NCBI RefSeq assembly: GCF_029320955.1
Contig: NZ_CP119757.1
Coordinates: 868,001 to 932,000 of the forward strand
Reading direction: 5' to 3'
From: Flavobacterium sp. YJ01
GTDB taxonomy: Bacteria > Bacteroidota > Bacteroidia > Flavobacteriales > Flavobacteriaceae
DNA length: 64,000 bases
In this document: piece by piece, positions 18,872 through 27,183 of the stretch
Layout: each line of letters opens with the position of its first letter
Position numbering within the stretch: position 1 is the first letter of the stretch
Notes under the pieces: generated by a model
Told to the model about the DNA's origin: nothing
What the model saw: only the letters and a program-made list of their open reading frames with translations
Database searches by the model: none
Position numbers and translations under genes: made by a program

Positions 18872-19378
18872 ATGATTACAAAAGCATTACTCGAAGACAT
18901 TCCAGCATTAACAACTTTAATAAATTCAGCCTACAGAGGCGAAACCTCTAAAAAAGGCTGGACAACCGAAGCGCATTTACTAGAAGGAAAAAGAACCGAT
19001 GAAGAGGAAATGACCGAAATCTTTCTTGATCCAAAAAATACGATTCTGAAATTTACAGAGAATGACAAAATCATCGGTTCGGTTTTGTTGGTAGAAAAAG
19101 GAAATCAATTGTATTTAGGAATGCTGACCGTTTCGCCAGAACTTCAAAATAGTGGAATCGGGAAAAAGCTTTTGGCCGAAGCCGAAAATCATGCTAAAGC
19201 ACTTGGTTTATCTAGTATCATTATGACGGTCATTTCGGTTCGTGAAGAACTTATTGCGTGGTACAAACGTCACGGTTATGTTGACACAGGCGAAAGAGAA
19301 GCTTTTCCTGAAAGTGAAATTCATGTTACGGTTTCTGATGAACCTTTGGAGTTTATTTATTTGGAGAAAAAGATTTAA
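18872..19378 (+). CDS. GNAT family N-acetyltransferase
   Basis: 168 residues with the GCN5-related acetyltransferase fold. The acetyl-CoA binding motif A is clear: LGMLTVSPELQNSGIGKKLLAEAE (about 88-111), with the Q-x-x-G-x-G/A pyrophosphate loop QNSGIG. Motif B follows as AWYKRHGYVDTGERE (about 128-142). The substrate cannot be told from sequence; the small single-domain form fits acetylation of an amine on a small molecule or peptide. It is a stand-alone gene with dispersed repeats immediately downstream. Confidence 0.88.
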   Translation: MITKALLEDIPALTTLINSAYRGETSKKGWTTEAHLLEGKRTDEEEMTEIFLDPKNTILKFTENDKIIGSVLLVEKGNQLYLGMLTVSPELQNSGIGKKLLAEAENHAKALGLSSIIMTVISVREELIAWYKRHGYVDTGEREAFPESEIHVTVSDEPLEFIYLEKKI

Positions 19379-19379
19379 T

Positions 19380-19412
19380 AAGGTTCAGAGGAACAGAGGT
19401 GCAAGGGGACAA
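19380..19412. repeat. ACCTTTG-type low-complexity repeat, second location
   Basis: AGGTTCAGAGGAACAGAGG and GGGACAAAGG match the phrases found between thrA and thrB and at 33601-33727. Related CCTTTGTTCCTTTGC lies at about 19647. Confidence 0.55.
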
Positions 19413-19492
19413 AGGTTTTCTGTAGAGACGAACTGAAGTGCGTCTTTTTTATGCCACAGATTAAAAGGATTAAAATGATTTTATCGCAATAT

Positions 19493-19619
19493 TGTCATTT
19501 CGACGAAGGAGACCCGAGCAAAAGCGAATAGGCGAAGTAAATCTCCGCAAGTAACTCGACAAAGATTGGATTCTCGTTGTGGAGTTACTTACGGAGATTT
19601 CTCCTTCGTCGAAATGACA
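19493..19619. repeat. Inverted repeat TGTCATTTCGACGAAGGAG family, copy 2
   Basis: Outer arms 19493-19511 and 19601-19619 are perfectly complementary over 19 bp. Inner arms 19539-19557 and 19582-19600 (AAATCTCCGCAAGTAACTC and its complement) match with one mismatch. The whole 127 bp can fold into one long hairpin. It is homologous to 13976-14075. Confidence 0.9.
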
Positions 19620-19682
19620 AGATTGGGGATAATAGCATAAATCAAATCCTTTGTTCCTTTGCAACTATATCTTTTTAACCTA

Positions 19683-20066
19683 CTACAAAACAAGTTCTGT
19701 AAACAAACGTTGAATCGTCTTCTCTAAATCTTGAGTCAAACCCGGATGAGGTCTTGAAGTTTGAATTGCAGAACTTCGAATTGCCGTTAACCATCTAAAT
19801 CTTTCAGGAATTTCAAATTCTGCAATTGGACCACCGTCTTTGGCTCCGCTTGCGATTTTTTCTAGTGAAGTTAAATTGCATTCTAATTGTTCGATATCGA
19901 AATCGGCAGAAAGTGCTTGTATTTTTTCTTTATTTAAATGAAAAAGAACTTTTATAAATTTGGCTTTTTTGCAAAACAAAATGATTCCGATATTCAGGAA
20001 TTCTTCGCGCTCTACCCTTGGCACAACACGAATAACAGCATATTCGTATAAGTGATTATCTTGCAT
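19683..20066 (-). CDS. DUF3037 family protein
   Basis: 127 residues matching DUF3037: the N-terminal phrase YEYAVIRVVPRVEREEFLNIGIILFC is typical, and the C-terminal half contains RFRWLTAIRSSAIQTSRPHPGLT. No signal peptide or membrane segment. Its start overlaps the end of the HipA-like kinase gene by 11 bp, so the two are translationally coupled and almost certainly act together. DUF3037 and HipA-like (HipA_2) genes often occur as a pair, but the role of DUF3037 is not established. Confidence 0.85.
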   Translation of the reverse strand: MQDNHLYEYAVIRVVPRVEREEFLNIGIILFCKKAKFIKVLFHLNKEKIQALSADFDIEQLECNLTSLEKIASGAKDGGPIAEFEIPERFRWLTAIRSSAIQTSRPHPGLTQDLEKTIQRLFTELVL

Positions 20067-20835
20067 TTTGAGCCTGATTTACAAATATTTCTGAATTCTC
20101 TAATCTTGTTTTTAAAAACTGTAAATAAACGTTTCGCAATCCTTCTGGCGTTTCGTCTGCGTCTTCCCACTGAAGCCAATCTTCTGGAATCGTATTTACA
20201 ATTTCTTCTAAAATTTCTGGTGTTAAAATCGCTTTAAACTCGGCATCGACTTCTTTTAAAAGCGAAGCTTGTGGCAATAAAACGTGATCTTTAATCAATG
20301 CAAACGGACTTTTAGCATGTTGTTCCCAATTGTTCCAAGAATGATGAAAATACAAACACGCTCCATGATCAATAAGCCATAATTCTTTATGCCAGATCAA
20401 CATATTGGTGTTTTTGAAAGTTCTGTCTACGTTGGTAATATATGCATCGAGCCAAACAATTTGCGACGCTAATTTTGCATCGACAGTTGTAACCGCAGGA
20501 TCAAAAGTTATTGCTCCCGATAAAAAGTGAAGCGCCAAATTTAATCCCTGACTTCCTTGCAGTAAATCCTGAATTTCTTCGTCGGCTTCGGTTCTTCCGA
20601 AAGCTTCATCGAGGTTTGCGAATACTAATTCTGGTAATTGCAGTTTTAAAGCTTTTGCTATTTGCCCGCCTACTAATTCGGCTATAAGAGCTTTTACACC
20701 GTGTCCAGCTCCTCTAAATTTTAATACGTATTTAAAATCGTCATCGGCTTCTGCCAAAGCGGGTAAAGAACCGCCTTCACGCAGTGGCGTTATATATCGC
20801 ATGACGTTTACCGTTCTGAGATCGAAGTTTTTCAT
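20056..20835 (-). CDS. HipA-like kinase (HipA_2 type)
   Basis: 259 residues, a compact HipA-type Ser/Thr kinase without the N-terminal subdomain of classical HipA. Candidate catalytic residues line up with E. coli HipA: the ATP lysine in YVLKF (Lys39), catalytic Asp137 and Asn142 in NVDRTFKNTN (matching Asp309 and Asn314, same spacing), and metal-binding Asp156 in LIDHG. Classical HipA phosphorylates glutamyl-tRNA synthetase and is neutralised by HipB; no HipB-like DNA-binding antitoxin is present here. Instead an 11-bp overlapping DUF3037 gene follows. Whether this is a toxin, a housekeeping kinase or something else is open. Confidence 0.85.
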   Translation of the reverse strand: MKNFDLRTVNVMRYITPLREGGSLPALAEADDDFKYVLKFRGAGHGVKALIAELVGGQIAKALKLQLPELVFANLDEAFGRTEADEEIQDLLQGSQGLNLALHFLSGAITFDPAVTTVDAKLASQIVWLDAYITNVDRTFKNTNMLIWHKELWLIDHGACLYFHHSWNNWEQHAKSPFALIKDHVLLPQASLLKEVDAEFKAILTPEILEEIVNTIPEDWLQWEDADETPEGLRNVYLQFLKTRLENSEIFVNQAQNAR

Positions 20836-20993
20836 TTTTAAAAGATTCTAAGATGCTAAGAAACTGAGTTGCTAAGTTTCTAATCTTTGATGTTACAAAC
20901 TTACGAATTTAGATTTCTGATTTTAGAGTTTAGATTTTAGATTTTTTTTTATTGGGATGAGATTTTTTAACGCAGAGAGCACAGAGATTTTTC

Positions 20994-21237
20994 GCAAAGT
21001 GCGCTAAGTTTTTGAGGTTGCTTTGTTTTTTTTAAGTTCCCAAAGATTTAATTGTCGAGTGTGACATCCAGCTTGTCACCCTGAGCGAAGTCGAAGGGAT
21101 GAAAGTAGCTCGACAAAGAAACTAAACTTTGAGGAATATCTTTGCGATCCTTCGACTTCGCTCAGGATGACAAAAAATGAGAACAAAGCTTTACGAACTT
21201 AAAAAGCAAAGCTTCTTAAAAACTTAGCGCACTTTGC
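20994..21237. repeat. Nested inverted repeats (GCAAAGTGCGCTAAG and CCTGAGCGAAGTCGAAGG families)
   Basis: The 431-bp gap between nnrD and the HipA-like gene holds no gene but two concentric palindromes. The outer arms are a perfect 20-bp pair at 20994-21013 and 21218-21237. The inner arms at 21075-21100 and 21146-21171 match except for two or three positions. The outer phrase recurs at 25803-25937, and the inner one as a fragment at about 13913. Confidence 0.85.
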
Positions 21238-21266
21238 AAAAAACCTTTGCGAGCTTTGCGTTAAAA

Positions 21267-22115
21267 TTACTTTTCTAAACTCAAAAAAGCTTTTCCTAAA
21301 TTCTTAATAATATCTGAAGCAATAAAAGATTCGTAACCTGTTTTGGCTAAAGCAATATCTGCTGTTAATCCATGAAGATAAACTCCGAATTTTGAGGCAT
21401 ATTTTGGTTCGTAGCCTTGCGCGAGAAGGCTTGTGAGGATTCCAGTTAAAGTGTCACCGCTTCCTGCGGTTGCTAAAGCCGCATTTCCTGTTGTGTTTTC
21501 GTAGACTGAAGTTCTGTTTATAATGAATGTTGGCGCACCTTTCATAACGACAATAACTTTGTATTTTTCTGAAAATGCAATTGTTTTCTGAAATTTTTCT
21601 GATTCAGAATTCCATTTGCCGATTAAACGTTCTAGTTCTTTTGGATGAGGTGTTAGAATCGTGTCTTCGGGAACTAATTCCAGCCAAGATAAGTTTTCTG
21701 AAATAATGTTTAAAGCATCGGCATCAAGGACTAAAGGCGCTTTGTTAATTCTTAAAAATTCGAATAAGGCTTTTTGTGTTCCGAGTTCTTTTCCGATTCC
21801 TGGGCCAATTCCGATTGCTTGCGAAATTAAAGGTAAATGAATATTGGTGATAAAATTGGTATTTTCATCGGTAACGGTCATTACTTCTGGAATGGAAATT
21901 TGAAGAATTTGATAACCGCATTTTGGCATAAAAGTCGTTACGAGTCCGCAACCGGATTTTAAACAGGATTTTGAAGCTAAAACGGCCGCTCCTATTTTCC
22001 CGTAACTTCCAGCGATAATTACGGCGTGACCTTGTGTTCCTTTGTGTGCGTGCGGATTTATAGGTTTGTATATTTTTAGAATTTCTTCTTTTGTGATTAA
22101 ATATGGAGACTTCAT
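21267..22115 (-). CDS. nnrD: ADP/ATP-dependent NAD(P)H-hydrate dehydratase
   Basis: It repairs hydrated NADH/NADPH (the S epimer) using ADP or ATP, in the cytoplasm. The 282 residues match the C-terminal (carbohydrate-kinase-like) domain of Yje[17 protein letters not shown] near residue 32, [14 protein letters not shown] (about 154) and the nucleotide-binding [17 protein letters not shown] (about 216). The epimerase half (NnrE) found in many bifunctional enzymes is missing, so an NnrE must be encoded elsewhere or absent. It is a single gene flanked by repeats. Not part of an obvious operon. Confidence 0.9.
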   Translation of the reverse strand: MKSPYLITKEEILKIYKPINPHAHKGTQGHAVIIAGSYGKIGAAVLASKSCLKSGCGLVTTFMPKCGYQILQISIPEVMTVTDENTNFITNIHLPLISQAIGIGPGIGKELGTQKALFEFLRINKAPLVLDADALNIISENLSWLELVPEDTILTPHPKELERLIGKWNSESEKFQKTIAFSEKYKVIVVMKGAPTFIINRTSVYENTTGNAALATAGSGDTLTGILTSLLAQGYEPKYASKFGVYLHGLTADIALAKTGYESFIASDIIKNLGKAFLSLEK

Positions 22116-22140
22116 TTGGCTTCTTTACTTGTTGCGGTTA

Positions 22141-22233
22141 ATTTTTAAACACATAGTCCCGACGCTTCGGGATAGCTTTTCTTTGCGAATAAAGGCGTTT
22201 CACTTGTTTTAACAAACATAGCTAGACTTGAAA
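22141..22233. repeat. Dispersed repeat TTTTTAAACACATAG ... GGCGTTTCACTT, copy 1
   Basis: The phrases TTTTTAAACACATAG, AAAGGCGTTTCACTTG and AACAAACATAG appear in the same order here and at 39618-39690. A small hairpin TCCCGACGCTTCGGGA (about 22157-22172) is inserted in this copy. Confidence 0.65.
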
Positions 22234-22294
22234 ACTATAATTATATATATTAAAGTTATAGAAAAAATCGAAAGCATAAACATTTCTTTTTACC

Positions 22295-22390
22295 GATCGC
22301 CCCTAGCCCTGATAGAAGCGACATCCTTTTGCTTTTTTCTTTAAAAAGCAAAAGATATAGCGGATAGCAGGAAATAGCTCCTGATTATTG
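22295..22390. ncRNA. Candidate structured RNA or hairpin repeat
   Basis: A 12-bp perfect stem, CTTTTGCTTTTT (22326-22337) with AAAAAGCAAAAG (22343-22354), is flanked by GC-richer phrases: CCCCTAGCCCTGATAGAAGC on the left, GCGGATAGCAGGAAATAGC on the right. The right part forms a second hairpin, CAGGA/TCCTG (22368-22383). From memory, such flanks recur in Flavobacteriia intergenic regions, and this may be the Flavo-1 RNA motif; I could not verify that. Strand is undetermined, though it lies just upstream of gcvT. Confidence 0.5.
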
Positions 22391-22433
22391 CGAAATTTAT
22401 AATTTAAGGCATTCAAATTAGATATTTTTTGAA

Positions 22434-22441
22434 TAGATTTG
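22434..22441 (+). promoter_or_regulatory. Candidate -7 element of gcvT
   Basis: TAGATTTG matches TAnnTTTG; transcription would start near 22447, 20 nt before the ATG. The -33 position lacks a clear TTG. Confidence 0.5.
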
Positions 22442-22466
22442 CAGAACAATTTTATAAAACAACACA

Positions 22467-23549
22467 ATGAAAAATACTGCGCTTACGCACATACATGAAG
22501 GTTTAGGAGCAAAAATGCTTCCTTTTGCTGGTTATAACATGCCAATTACTTACGAAGGGGTTAATGCTGAACACGAAACGGTTCGTAATGGTGTGGGCGT
22601 TTTTGACGTTTCGCATATGGGTGAATTTTTGTTAACAGGTCCAAATGCGTTGGCTTTGATTCAAAAAGTAACTTCTAATGATGCTTCAACTTTGACAATT
22701 GGAAGAGCGCAATATTCTTGTCTTCCTAATAATGAAGGCGGAATTGTTGATGATTTGATTATTTATAAAATGAAAGAAGAACAGTATTTACTAGTTGTAA
22801 ATGCTTCGAATATTGATAAAGACTGGAACTGGATTTCATCTCACAATGATTTGGGAGTTGATATGAAGAATATTTCTGAAGACTATTCTTTATTGGCAAT
22901 TCAAGGGCCAAAAGCGGTTGAAGCAATGCAATCTTTGACTTCTGTTGATTTATCTGCTATTACATATTACCATTTTGAAGTGGGCGATTTTGCAGGTTTT
23001 AATGATGTAATTATCTCTGCTACTGGATATACTGGTTCTGGAGGTTTTGAAATTTACTGCAAAAACGCTGATGCTGAAGCAATTTGGAATAAAGTTTTTG
23101 AAGCTGGAGCATCTTTCGGAATTAAACCAATTGGTCTTGCGGCGCGTGATACTTTACGTCTGGAAATGGGATTCTGTTTGTATGGAAATGATATTAACGA
23201 TACTACTTCTCCACTTGAGGCTGGTTTAGGATGGATTACTAAATTTTCTAAAGATTTTACTAATTCTGAAGCGCTTAAAAAACAAAAAGAAGCTGGAGTT
23301 ACCAGAAAATTAGTTGCTTTTGAAATGCAGGAACGTGCGGTGCCAAGACACGACTACGAAATTGTTGACGCTTCTGGCGAAGTGATCGGAATTGTAACTT
23401 CTGGAACTATGTCGCCTTCTATGAATAAAGGAATTGGTTTAGGATATGTAACTGTTGCAAATAGCGCGATTGATAGTGATATTTTTATTCGAATCAGAAA
23501 AAATGATGTTGCTGCTAAAGTGGTAAAATTGCCTTTTTATAAAAAGTAA
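22467..23549 (+). CDS. gcvT: Glycine cleavage system T protein (aminomethyltransferase)
   Basis: It transfers the methylene group from the H-protein-bound aminomethyl to tetrahydrofolate and releases ammonia. 360 residues, typical for GcvT. Visible motifs: [14 protein letters not shown] (about 18-31), [11 protein letters not shown] (about 44-54), the catalytic aspartate region [12 protein letters not shown] (about 91-102), and [12 protein letters not shown] (about 192-203). The C-terminal barrel domain carries [13 protein letters not shown]. gcvP and gcvH are not adjacent, which is normal in Flavobacterium. A strong terminator follows, so the gene is transcribed alone. Confidence 0.96.
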   Translation: MKNTALTHIHEGLGAKMLPFAGYNMPITYEGVNAEHETVRNGVGVFDVSHMGEFLLTGPNALALIQKVTSNDASTLTIGRAQYSCLPNNEGGIVDDLIIYKMKEEQYLLVVNASNIDKDWNWISSHNDLGVDMKNISEDYSLLAIQGPKAVEAMQSLTSVDLSAITYYHFEVGDFAGFNDVIISATGYTGSGGFEIYCKNADAEAIWNKVFEAGASFGIKPIGLAARDTLRLEMGFCLYGNDINDTTSPLEAGLGWITKFSKDFTNSEALKKQKEAGVTRKLVAFEMQERAVPRHDYEIVDASGEVIGIVTSGTMSPSMNKGIGLGYVTVANSAIDSDIFIRIRKNDVAAKVVKLPFYKK

Positions 23550-23576
23550 TTTTTCAAACTCATATATTTCAAAAAA

Positions 23577-23605
23577 GCATTACCGTAAAAAGTAATGCTT
23601 TTTTT
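23577..23605 (+). terminator. Terminator of gcvT
   Basis: Stem GCATTAC / GTAATGC with an 8-nt loop and seven T. Confidence 0.9.
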
Positions 23606-23735
23606 GTTTTAAAGCCGTTTTTATAATTTGTCTTTTCGACGGAAAAAAACTTTTGGTTGTCGATATTTAAAGAAAAATACGGTATTTTCTAAAAAAATTA
23701 GTGTAACTTTAATGGTAAACATTGAATTTCCGTTT

Positions 23736-25772
23736 ATGAAAAAGGTTTCACTACTCCTATTTTTGCTGACATCAACTTTCATTTTTGGTCAGAACAGTGC
23801 AGAAACTTGTGAAATATTAAACAAAATAAATGCCCTTGTTCAAACGGAACATTTTAGACCAAAACCTGTTGACGACAGCTTATCGGTTTTCGTTTTTGAT
23901 AATCTCATTAACGAATTAGATCCTTCGCGTAACATTTTTTTGAAAAGTGAATATGACGAAATGGCAAAAAAATATCGCTATAATTTAGATGATTTAATTC
24001 TAAAAAACGATTGCAGTTTTCTTAGCGAAATCAAAACTACTTATACAAATGGTCTTTTGCGGACTAAAAAAGTATTAGAAAAAATTCAGACTTTACCGAT
24101 CGATTACGATAAAAAAGACACGATTCGTTTTTACAAAAAGTCTTTTGCTTTTTATCTTAAAAAAGAAGACGTAGAAAAAGTCTGGATTAAAAAATTACGC
24201 TATCAAATATTAGATGATATCGCCGAAATGAGCGACAATTTAGATTCTTTAAAAACCAATTTTAAATCTATTGAAACTGTTTCAAAAAGTAAGATTGTAA
24301 CCAACGAAATATGTCGTTTTAGCACTTTATTAGAAAGCAATACAAAACAGGAAGAAAAATTATATAATTTCTTTTGCACTTATTTTGATCCGCATACGGC
24401 TTATTTTAGCGATGATTCTAAAAACAGTTTTATGGCTTCTTTGTCCAAGGAACATTTATCTCTCGGAATGACTGTTAACTTAAATGAAAAAAATGAAATT
24501 ATTATTGATGAGGTCGATCCGAAAGGTCCTGCTTATCAAACTGGACAGGTAAAAAAAGGAGATCAGATTATTTCAATTTCTAATCAAAAAGAAACTTTAC
24601 AGGTTTCTTGCGCTTCGTTAGAATCCATCTCAACCATGATTTTATCGGAAACCAACAAACATATTACATTGACTTTGAAACGTAATTCAGGTAAAAGTTT
24701 TGATGTTTATATTGAGAAACAAGTAATGAAAGACGAAGAAAATTCGGTTTTCAGTTTCATGATTGGAAAGGAAAGTAAAGTTGGATATATCAAAATTCCA
24801 AGTTTTTATGCAGACTTAGACGGAAATAGTCAAAAAGGCTGCGCTGATGATGTTGCTCACGAAGTGATAAAATTAGTAAGAGATAACGTGAAAGGTCTTG
24901 TTATCGATCTAATTGATAATGGCGGAGGCTCGATGGAAGAAGCGATAAAATTGGCTGGAATGTTTGTAGATTCTGGACCGATTTCTATCGTGGTTGATAA
25001 TAAAAAAGATAAAGCTGTAATTAACGATCCAATAAAAGGTGTTATTTACAGAGGTCCGATTGTTGTTTTAGTGAATAGCAATACGGCTTCGGCGAGCGAG
25101 TTTTTTGCATCAACTATGCAAGATTATAATCGTGCTTTATTATTAGGGAGCAATACGCTCGGAAAAGCAACTATGCAGACTATTCTTCCGCTTGAAGAAG
25201 ACAAGAGTACAGATTTCTTAAAAATTACGATTAATAAATTTTACAGAATTACAGGAAAAAGCCATCAATATGTTGGCGTAACACCAGATGTTGTTCTTCC
25301 TGAATTTTATGAAGATATTTATCAGAAAGAAAGCGATTTTCCGACAGCATTGAAAAATGACAGCATTGAGCCTTTTTTGAAGTATAGAACATATGTCAAA
25401 CGTAATTTGATTGACAAAATAGCTAAAAACAGCTCGACAAGACTTGCTGATAATTATTTCTTTAATAATATCAAGAAAGTTAATCTTAAAATAGATCAGC
25501 TTATAAATACTCCAAAATCAGAACTTCCGATGACATTGGATGCTATTTTTAAGCAGAAAAAGACTTTTGATGCTCTCTGGACAGAGATTAACATGTTTAA
25601 TGATGAAAACAATCCGTTAGATATTTACAATTCAAGTATTAATCAATTTCTATTAGGTGCTTATCCAACCGATAAAACAATTAATCAATATCAAATGGAC
25701 AATCTTAAAAAGAATCCGTATCTTAATGAAGCTGTAAATATTATCAACGAATTTAACAGCGGGGCTAAATAG
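23736..25772 (+). CDS. Tail-specific (S41/Prc-like) periplasmic protease
   Basis: 678 residues from the ATG at 23736, chosen because it opens a clear signal peptide (MKKVSLLLFLLTSTFIFGQ); the frame extends upstream only through a TTG. Order of parts: helical N-terminal TSP domain (about 20-215), PDZ domain (about 225-320, with GPAYQTGQVKKGDQIISI), and the S41 protease domain. In the protease, the Ser nucleophile lies in NSNTASASEFFA and the general-base Lys in LGKATMQT. A helical C-terminal region of about 130 residues follows, as in Prc. Prc-type enzymes trim exported proteins or cell-wall hydrolases from the C-terminus. A -7-like TAACTTTA is at 23704-23711. Single gene. Confidence 0.9.
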   Translation: MKKVSLLLFLLTSTFIFGQNSAETCEILNKINALVQTEHFRPKPVDDSLSVFVFDNLINELDPSRNIFLKSEYDEMAKKYRYNLDDLILKNDCSFLSEIKTTYTNGLLRTKKVLEKIQTLPIDYDKKDTIRFYKKSFAFYLKKEDVEKVWIKKLRYQILDDIAEMSDNLDSLKTNFKSIETVSKSKIVTNEICRFSTLLESNTKQEEKLYNFFCTYFDPHTAYFSDDSKNSFMASLSKEHLSLGMTVNLNEKNEIIIDEVDPKGPAYQTGQVKKGDQIISISNQKETLQVSCASLESISTMILSETNKHITLTLKRNSGKSFDVYIEKQVMKDEENSVFSFMIGKESKVGYIKIPSFYADLDGNSQKGCADDVAHEVIKLVRDNVKGLVIDLIDNGGGSMEEAIKLAGMFVDSGPISIVVDNKKDKAVINDPIKGVIYRGPIVVLVNSNTASASEFFASTMQDYNRALLLGSNTLGKATMQTILPLEEDKSTDFLKITINKFYRITGKSHQYVGVTPDVVLPEFYEDIYQKESDFPTALKNDSIEPFLKYRTYVKRNLIDKIAKNSSTRLADNYFFNNIKKVNLKIDQLINTPKSELPMTLDAIFKQKKTFDALWTEINMFNDENNPLDIYNSSINQFLLGAYPTDKTINQYQMDNLKKNPYLNEAVNIINEFNSGAK

Positions 25773-25802
25773 ATTGGTTTCAAGTTTAAAGTTTCAGGTT
25801 TA

Positions 25803-25937
25803 ACCGCAAAGTTTGCTAAGAAAATTTAAGCTAATTTTCAGAAAACAGCAAAGTTCGCAAAGCAATACATATATAGCTTTGCGAACTTTGTATTTAGAAA
25901 TGAATTTTTAACAAAAACCTTAGCGCACTTTGCGTTT
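25803..25937. repeat. Nested inverted repeats, GCAAAG family, second location
   Basis: Inner arms CAAAGTTCGCAAAGC (25849-25863) and GCTTTGCGAACTTTG (25876-25890) pair perfectly. Outer arms around 25803-25820 and 25918-25937 (CCGCAAAGTTTGCTAAG and CTTAGCGCACTTTGCG) are imperfect and match the repeat at 20994-21237. AAACCTGAAACCTGAAACC-type phrases flank it. The 304-bp gap carries no gene; the yebC promoter occupies its right end. Confidence 0.8.
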
Positions 25938-26022
25938 AAACTCAACACAATCCACTAAACCTGAAACCTGAAACCTAAAACTTCAAACAAAATAAAACAA
26001 TAAAAAAAGAGCAATTTTGTTT

Positions 26023-26052
26023 TTGGAAAAATAAGGAATAACCGTATTTTTG
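26023..26052 (+). promoter_or_regulatory. Promoter of yebC
   Basis: TTG (26023-26025), 19-nt spacer, then TATTTTTG (26045-26052), a full match to the Bacteroidota promoter consensus. The leader would be about 20 nt. Confidence 0.75.
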
Positions 26053-26076
26053 CATCACAAAAACTAATTATTAGAA

Positions 26077-26790
26077 ATGGGAAGAGCGTTCGAATTTAGA
26101 AAAGGAAGAAAAATGAAACGTTGGTCTGCAATGGCCAAAACATTTACCAGAATCGGTAAAGATATCGTTATGGCTGTTAAAGAAGGCGGTCCAAACCCAG
26201 ACGCCAATTCTAGATTAAGAGCTGTAATACAAAATGCGAAGGCTGCCAACATGCCAAAAGACAATGTGGAGCGCGCAATTAAAAATGCAAGTAATAAAGA
26301 TACTGCTAACTATAAAGAAATTTTGTTTGAAGGATACGCTCCTCACGGAATTGCTATCTTAATTGAAACAGCATCTGACAATAATAACAGAACTGTAGCT
26401 AATATTCGCAGTTATTTCAACAAATGCAACGGAACAATGGGAACTCAAGGTTCTGTTGAGTTTATGTTTGATCATACTTGCAACTTTAGAATTGCTAACA
26501 ACGGACTTGACGCTGAAGAATTAGAATTAGAATTAATCGATTTTGGTGCTGAAGAAGTTTTTGAAGACGAAGACGGAATTTTAATCTACGCTCCTTTTGG
26601 AAGTTTTGGTGCTATCCAGAAAGAATTAGAAAACAGAGGTTTAGAAATTCTATCTTCTGGTTTTGAGCGTATTCCGCAAATCACAAAAGAATTAACTGAA
26701 GCTCAAATCGCTGACGTTGAAAAACTAATCGAAAAAATAGAAGAAGATGATGATGTTATGAACGTTTATCATACTATGCAAGAATCATAG
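26077..26790 (+). CDS. yebC: YebC/PmpR family protein
   Basis: 237 residues matching YebC (TACO1 family): MGRAFEFRKGRKMKRWSAMAKTFTRIGKDI at the N-terminus, then ANMPKDNVERAIKNA (about 58-72) and FEGYAPHGIAILIETASDNNNRT (about 87-109). Family members were described as transcription regulators and more recently as ribosome-associated factors that relieve stalling at proline-rich stretches. It is transcribed alone between a good promoter and a terminator. The start is fixed by the promoter position and by the conserved MGR opening. Confidence 0.95.
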   Translation: MGRAFEFRKGRKMKRWSAMAKTFTRIGKDIVMAVKEGGPNPDANSRLRAVIQNAKAANMPKDNVERAIKNASNKDTANYKEILFEGYAPHGIAILIETASDNNNRTVANIRSYFNKCNGTMGTQGSVEFMFDHTCNFRIANNGLDAEELELELIDFGAEEVFEDEDGILIYAPFGSFGAIQKELENRGLEILSSGFERIPQITKELTEAQIADVEKLIEKIEEDDDVMNVYHTMQES

Positions 26791-26812
26791 TTCACTTCTT
26801 TTAATTGATACA

Positions 26813-26841
26813 AAAGCTTTAGATTTTTCTAAAGCTTTTTT
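26813..26841 (+). terminator. Terminator of yebC
   Basis: Stem AAAGCTTTAG / CTAAAGCTTT, then a run of T. Confidence 0.9.
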
Positions 26842-26881
26842 GTTTTAAAGAACTTTAACTTTTTAAATTCAATAAAAAAAT

Positions 26882-26889
26882 TATATTTG
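26882..26889 (+). promoter_or_regulatory. -7 element of the 25-residue microprotein gene
   Basis: TATATTTG, a perfect TAnnTTTG, 37 nt upstream of the ATG at 26927. Confidence 0.6.
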
Positions 26890-26926
26890 CCAATATCAGA
26901 AATAGATTAATTTAAAACCTACATTT

Positions 26927-27004
26927 ATGCAATCCTCAAAATTTATGAAATTTGCTGTAATAGCTCTAGTGATATTATTTATTGTCATCAGTGTAATTAG
27001 CTAA
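26927..27004 (+). CDS. Hydrophobic 25-residue microprotein, paralogous to the next gene's signal sequence
   Basis: This open frame has its own promoter element and its own terminator, which argues for a real transcript. The peptide starts MQSSKF and then has a single hydrophobic stretch ending ISVIS before the stop. The following lipoprotein starts MQTSKI and has the same kind of stretch ending LSVISC, so the two are related: this copy stops exactly where the lipoprotein has its lipid-acceptor Cys. It could be a true membrane microprotein or a remnant of a duplicated lipoprotein gene. No function can be assigned. Confidence 0.6.
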   Translation: MQSSKFMKFAVIALVILFIVISVIS

Positions 27005-27012
27005 AAAAATAC

Positions 27013-27041
27013 AAGCCTTCTAGATTTTAGAAGGCTTTTTC
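27013..27041 (+). terminator. Terminator of the microprotein gene
   Basis: Stem AAGCCTTCTA / TAGAAGGCTT with a short loop, followed by TTT. Confidence 0.85.
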
Positions 27042-27154
27042 TTTATTACACGTATTTAAAGAAAACCATTTTTGGCAATCAAAATTTAGTAAAGAAATTC
27101 TATTTAAAATCACTTTAAACTAAGATCCGATTAATAAAGTGACCTATTTGCTAC

Positions 27155-27162
27155 TATATTTG
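27155..27162 (+). promoter_or_regulatory. -7 element of the small lipoprotein gene
   Basis: TATATTTG matches the consensus exactly. It places transcription start near 27168 and therefore supports the ATG at 27184 over upstream ATGs. Confidence 0.65.
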
Positions 27163-27183
27163 TGCAACCTCAAATTTAAAAAA

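Noticed and set aside
19242..19436. 64-codon frame overlapping the acetyltransferase end
   Set aside because: Out-of-frame shadow that runs into a repeat.
23628..23735. N-terminal extension of the S41 protease from a TTG codon
   Set aside because: The signal peptide begins at the ATG at 23736, and the extension would place charged residues ahead of it.
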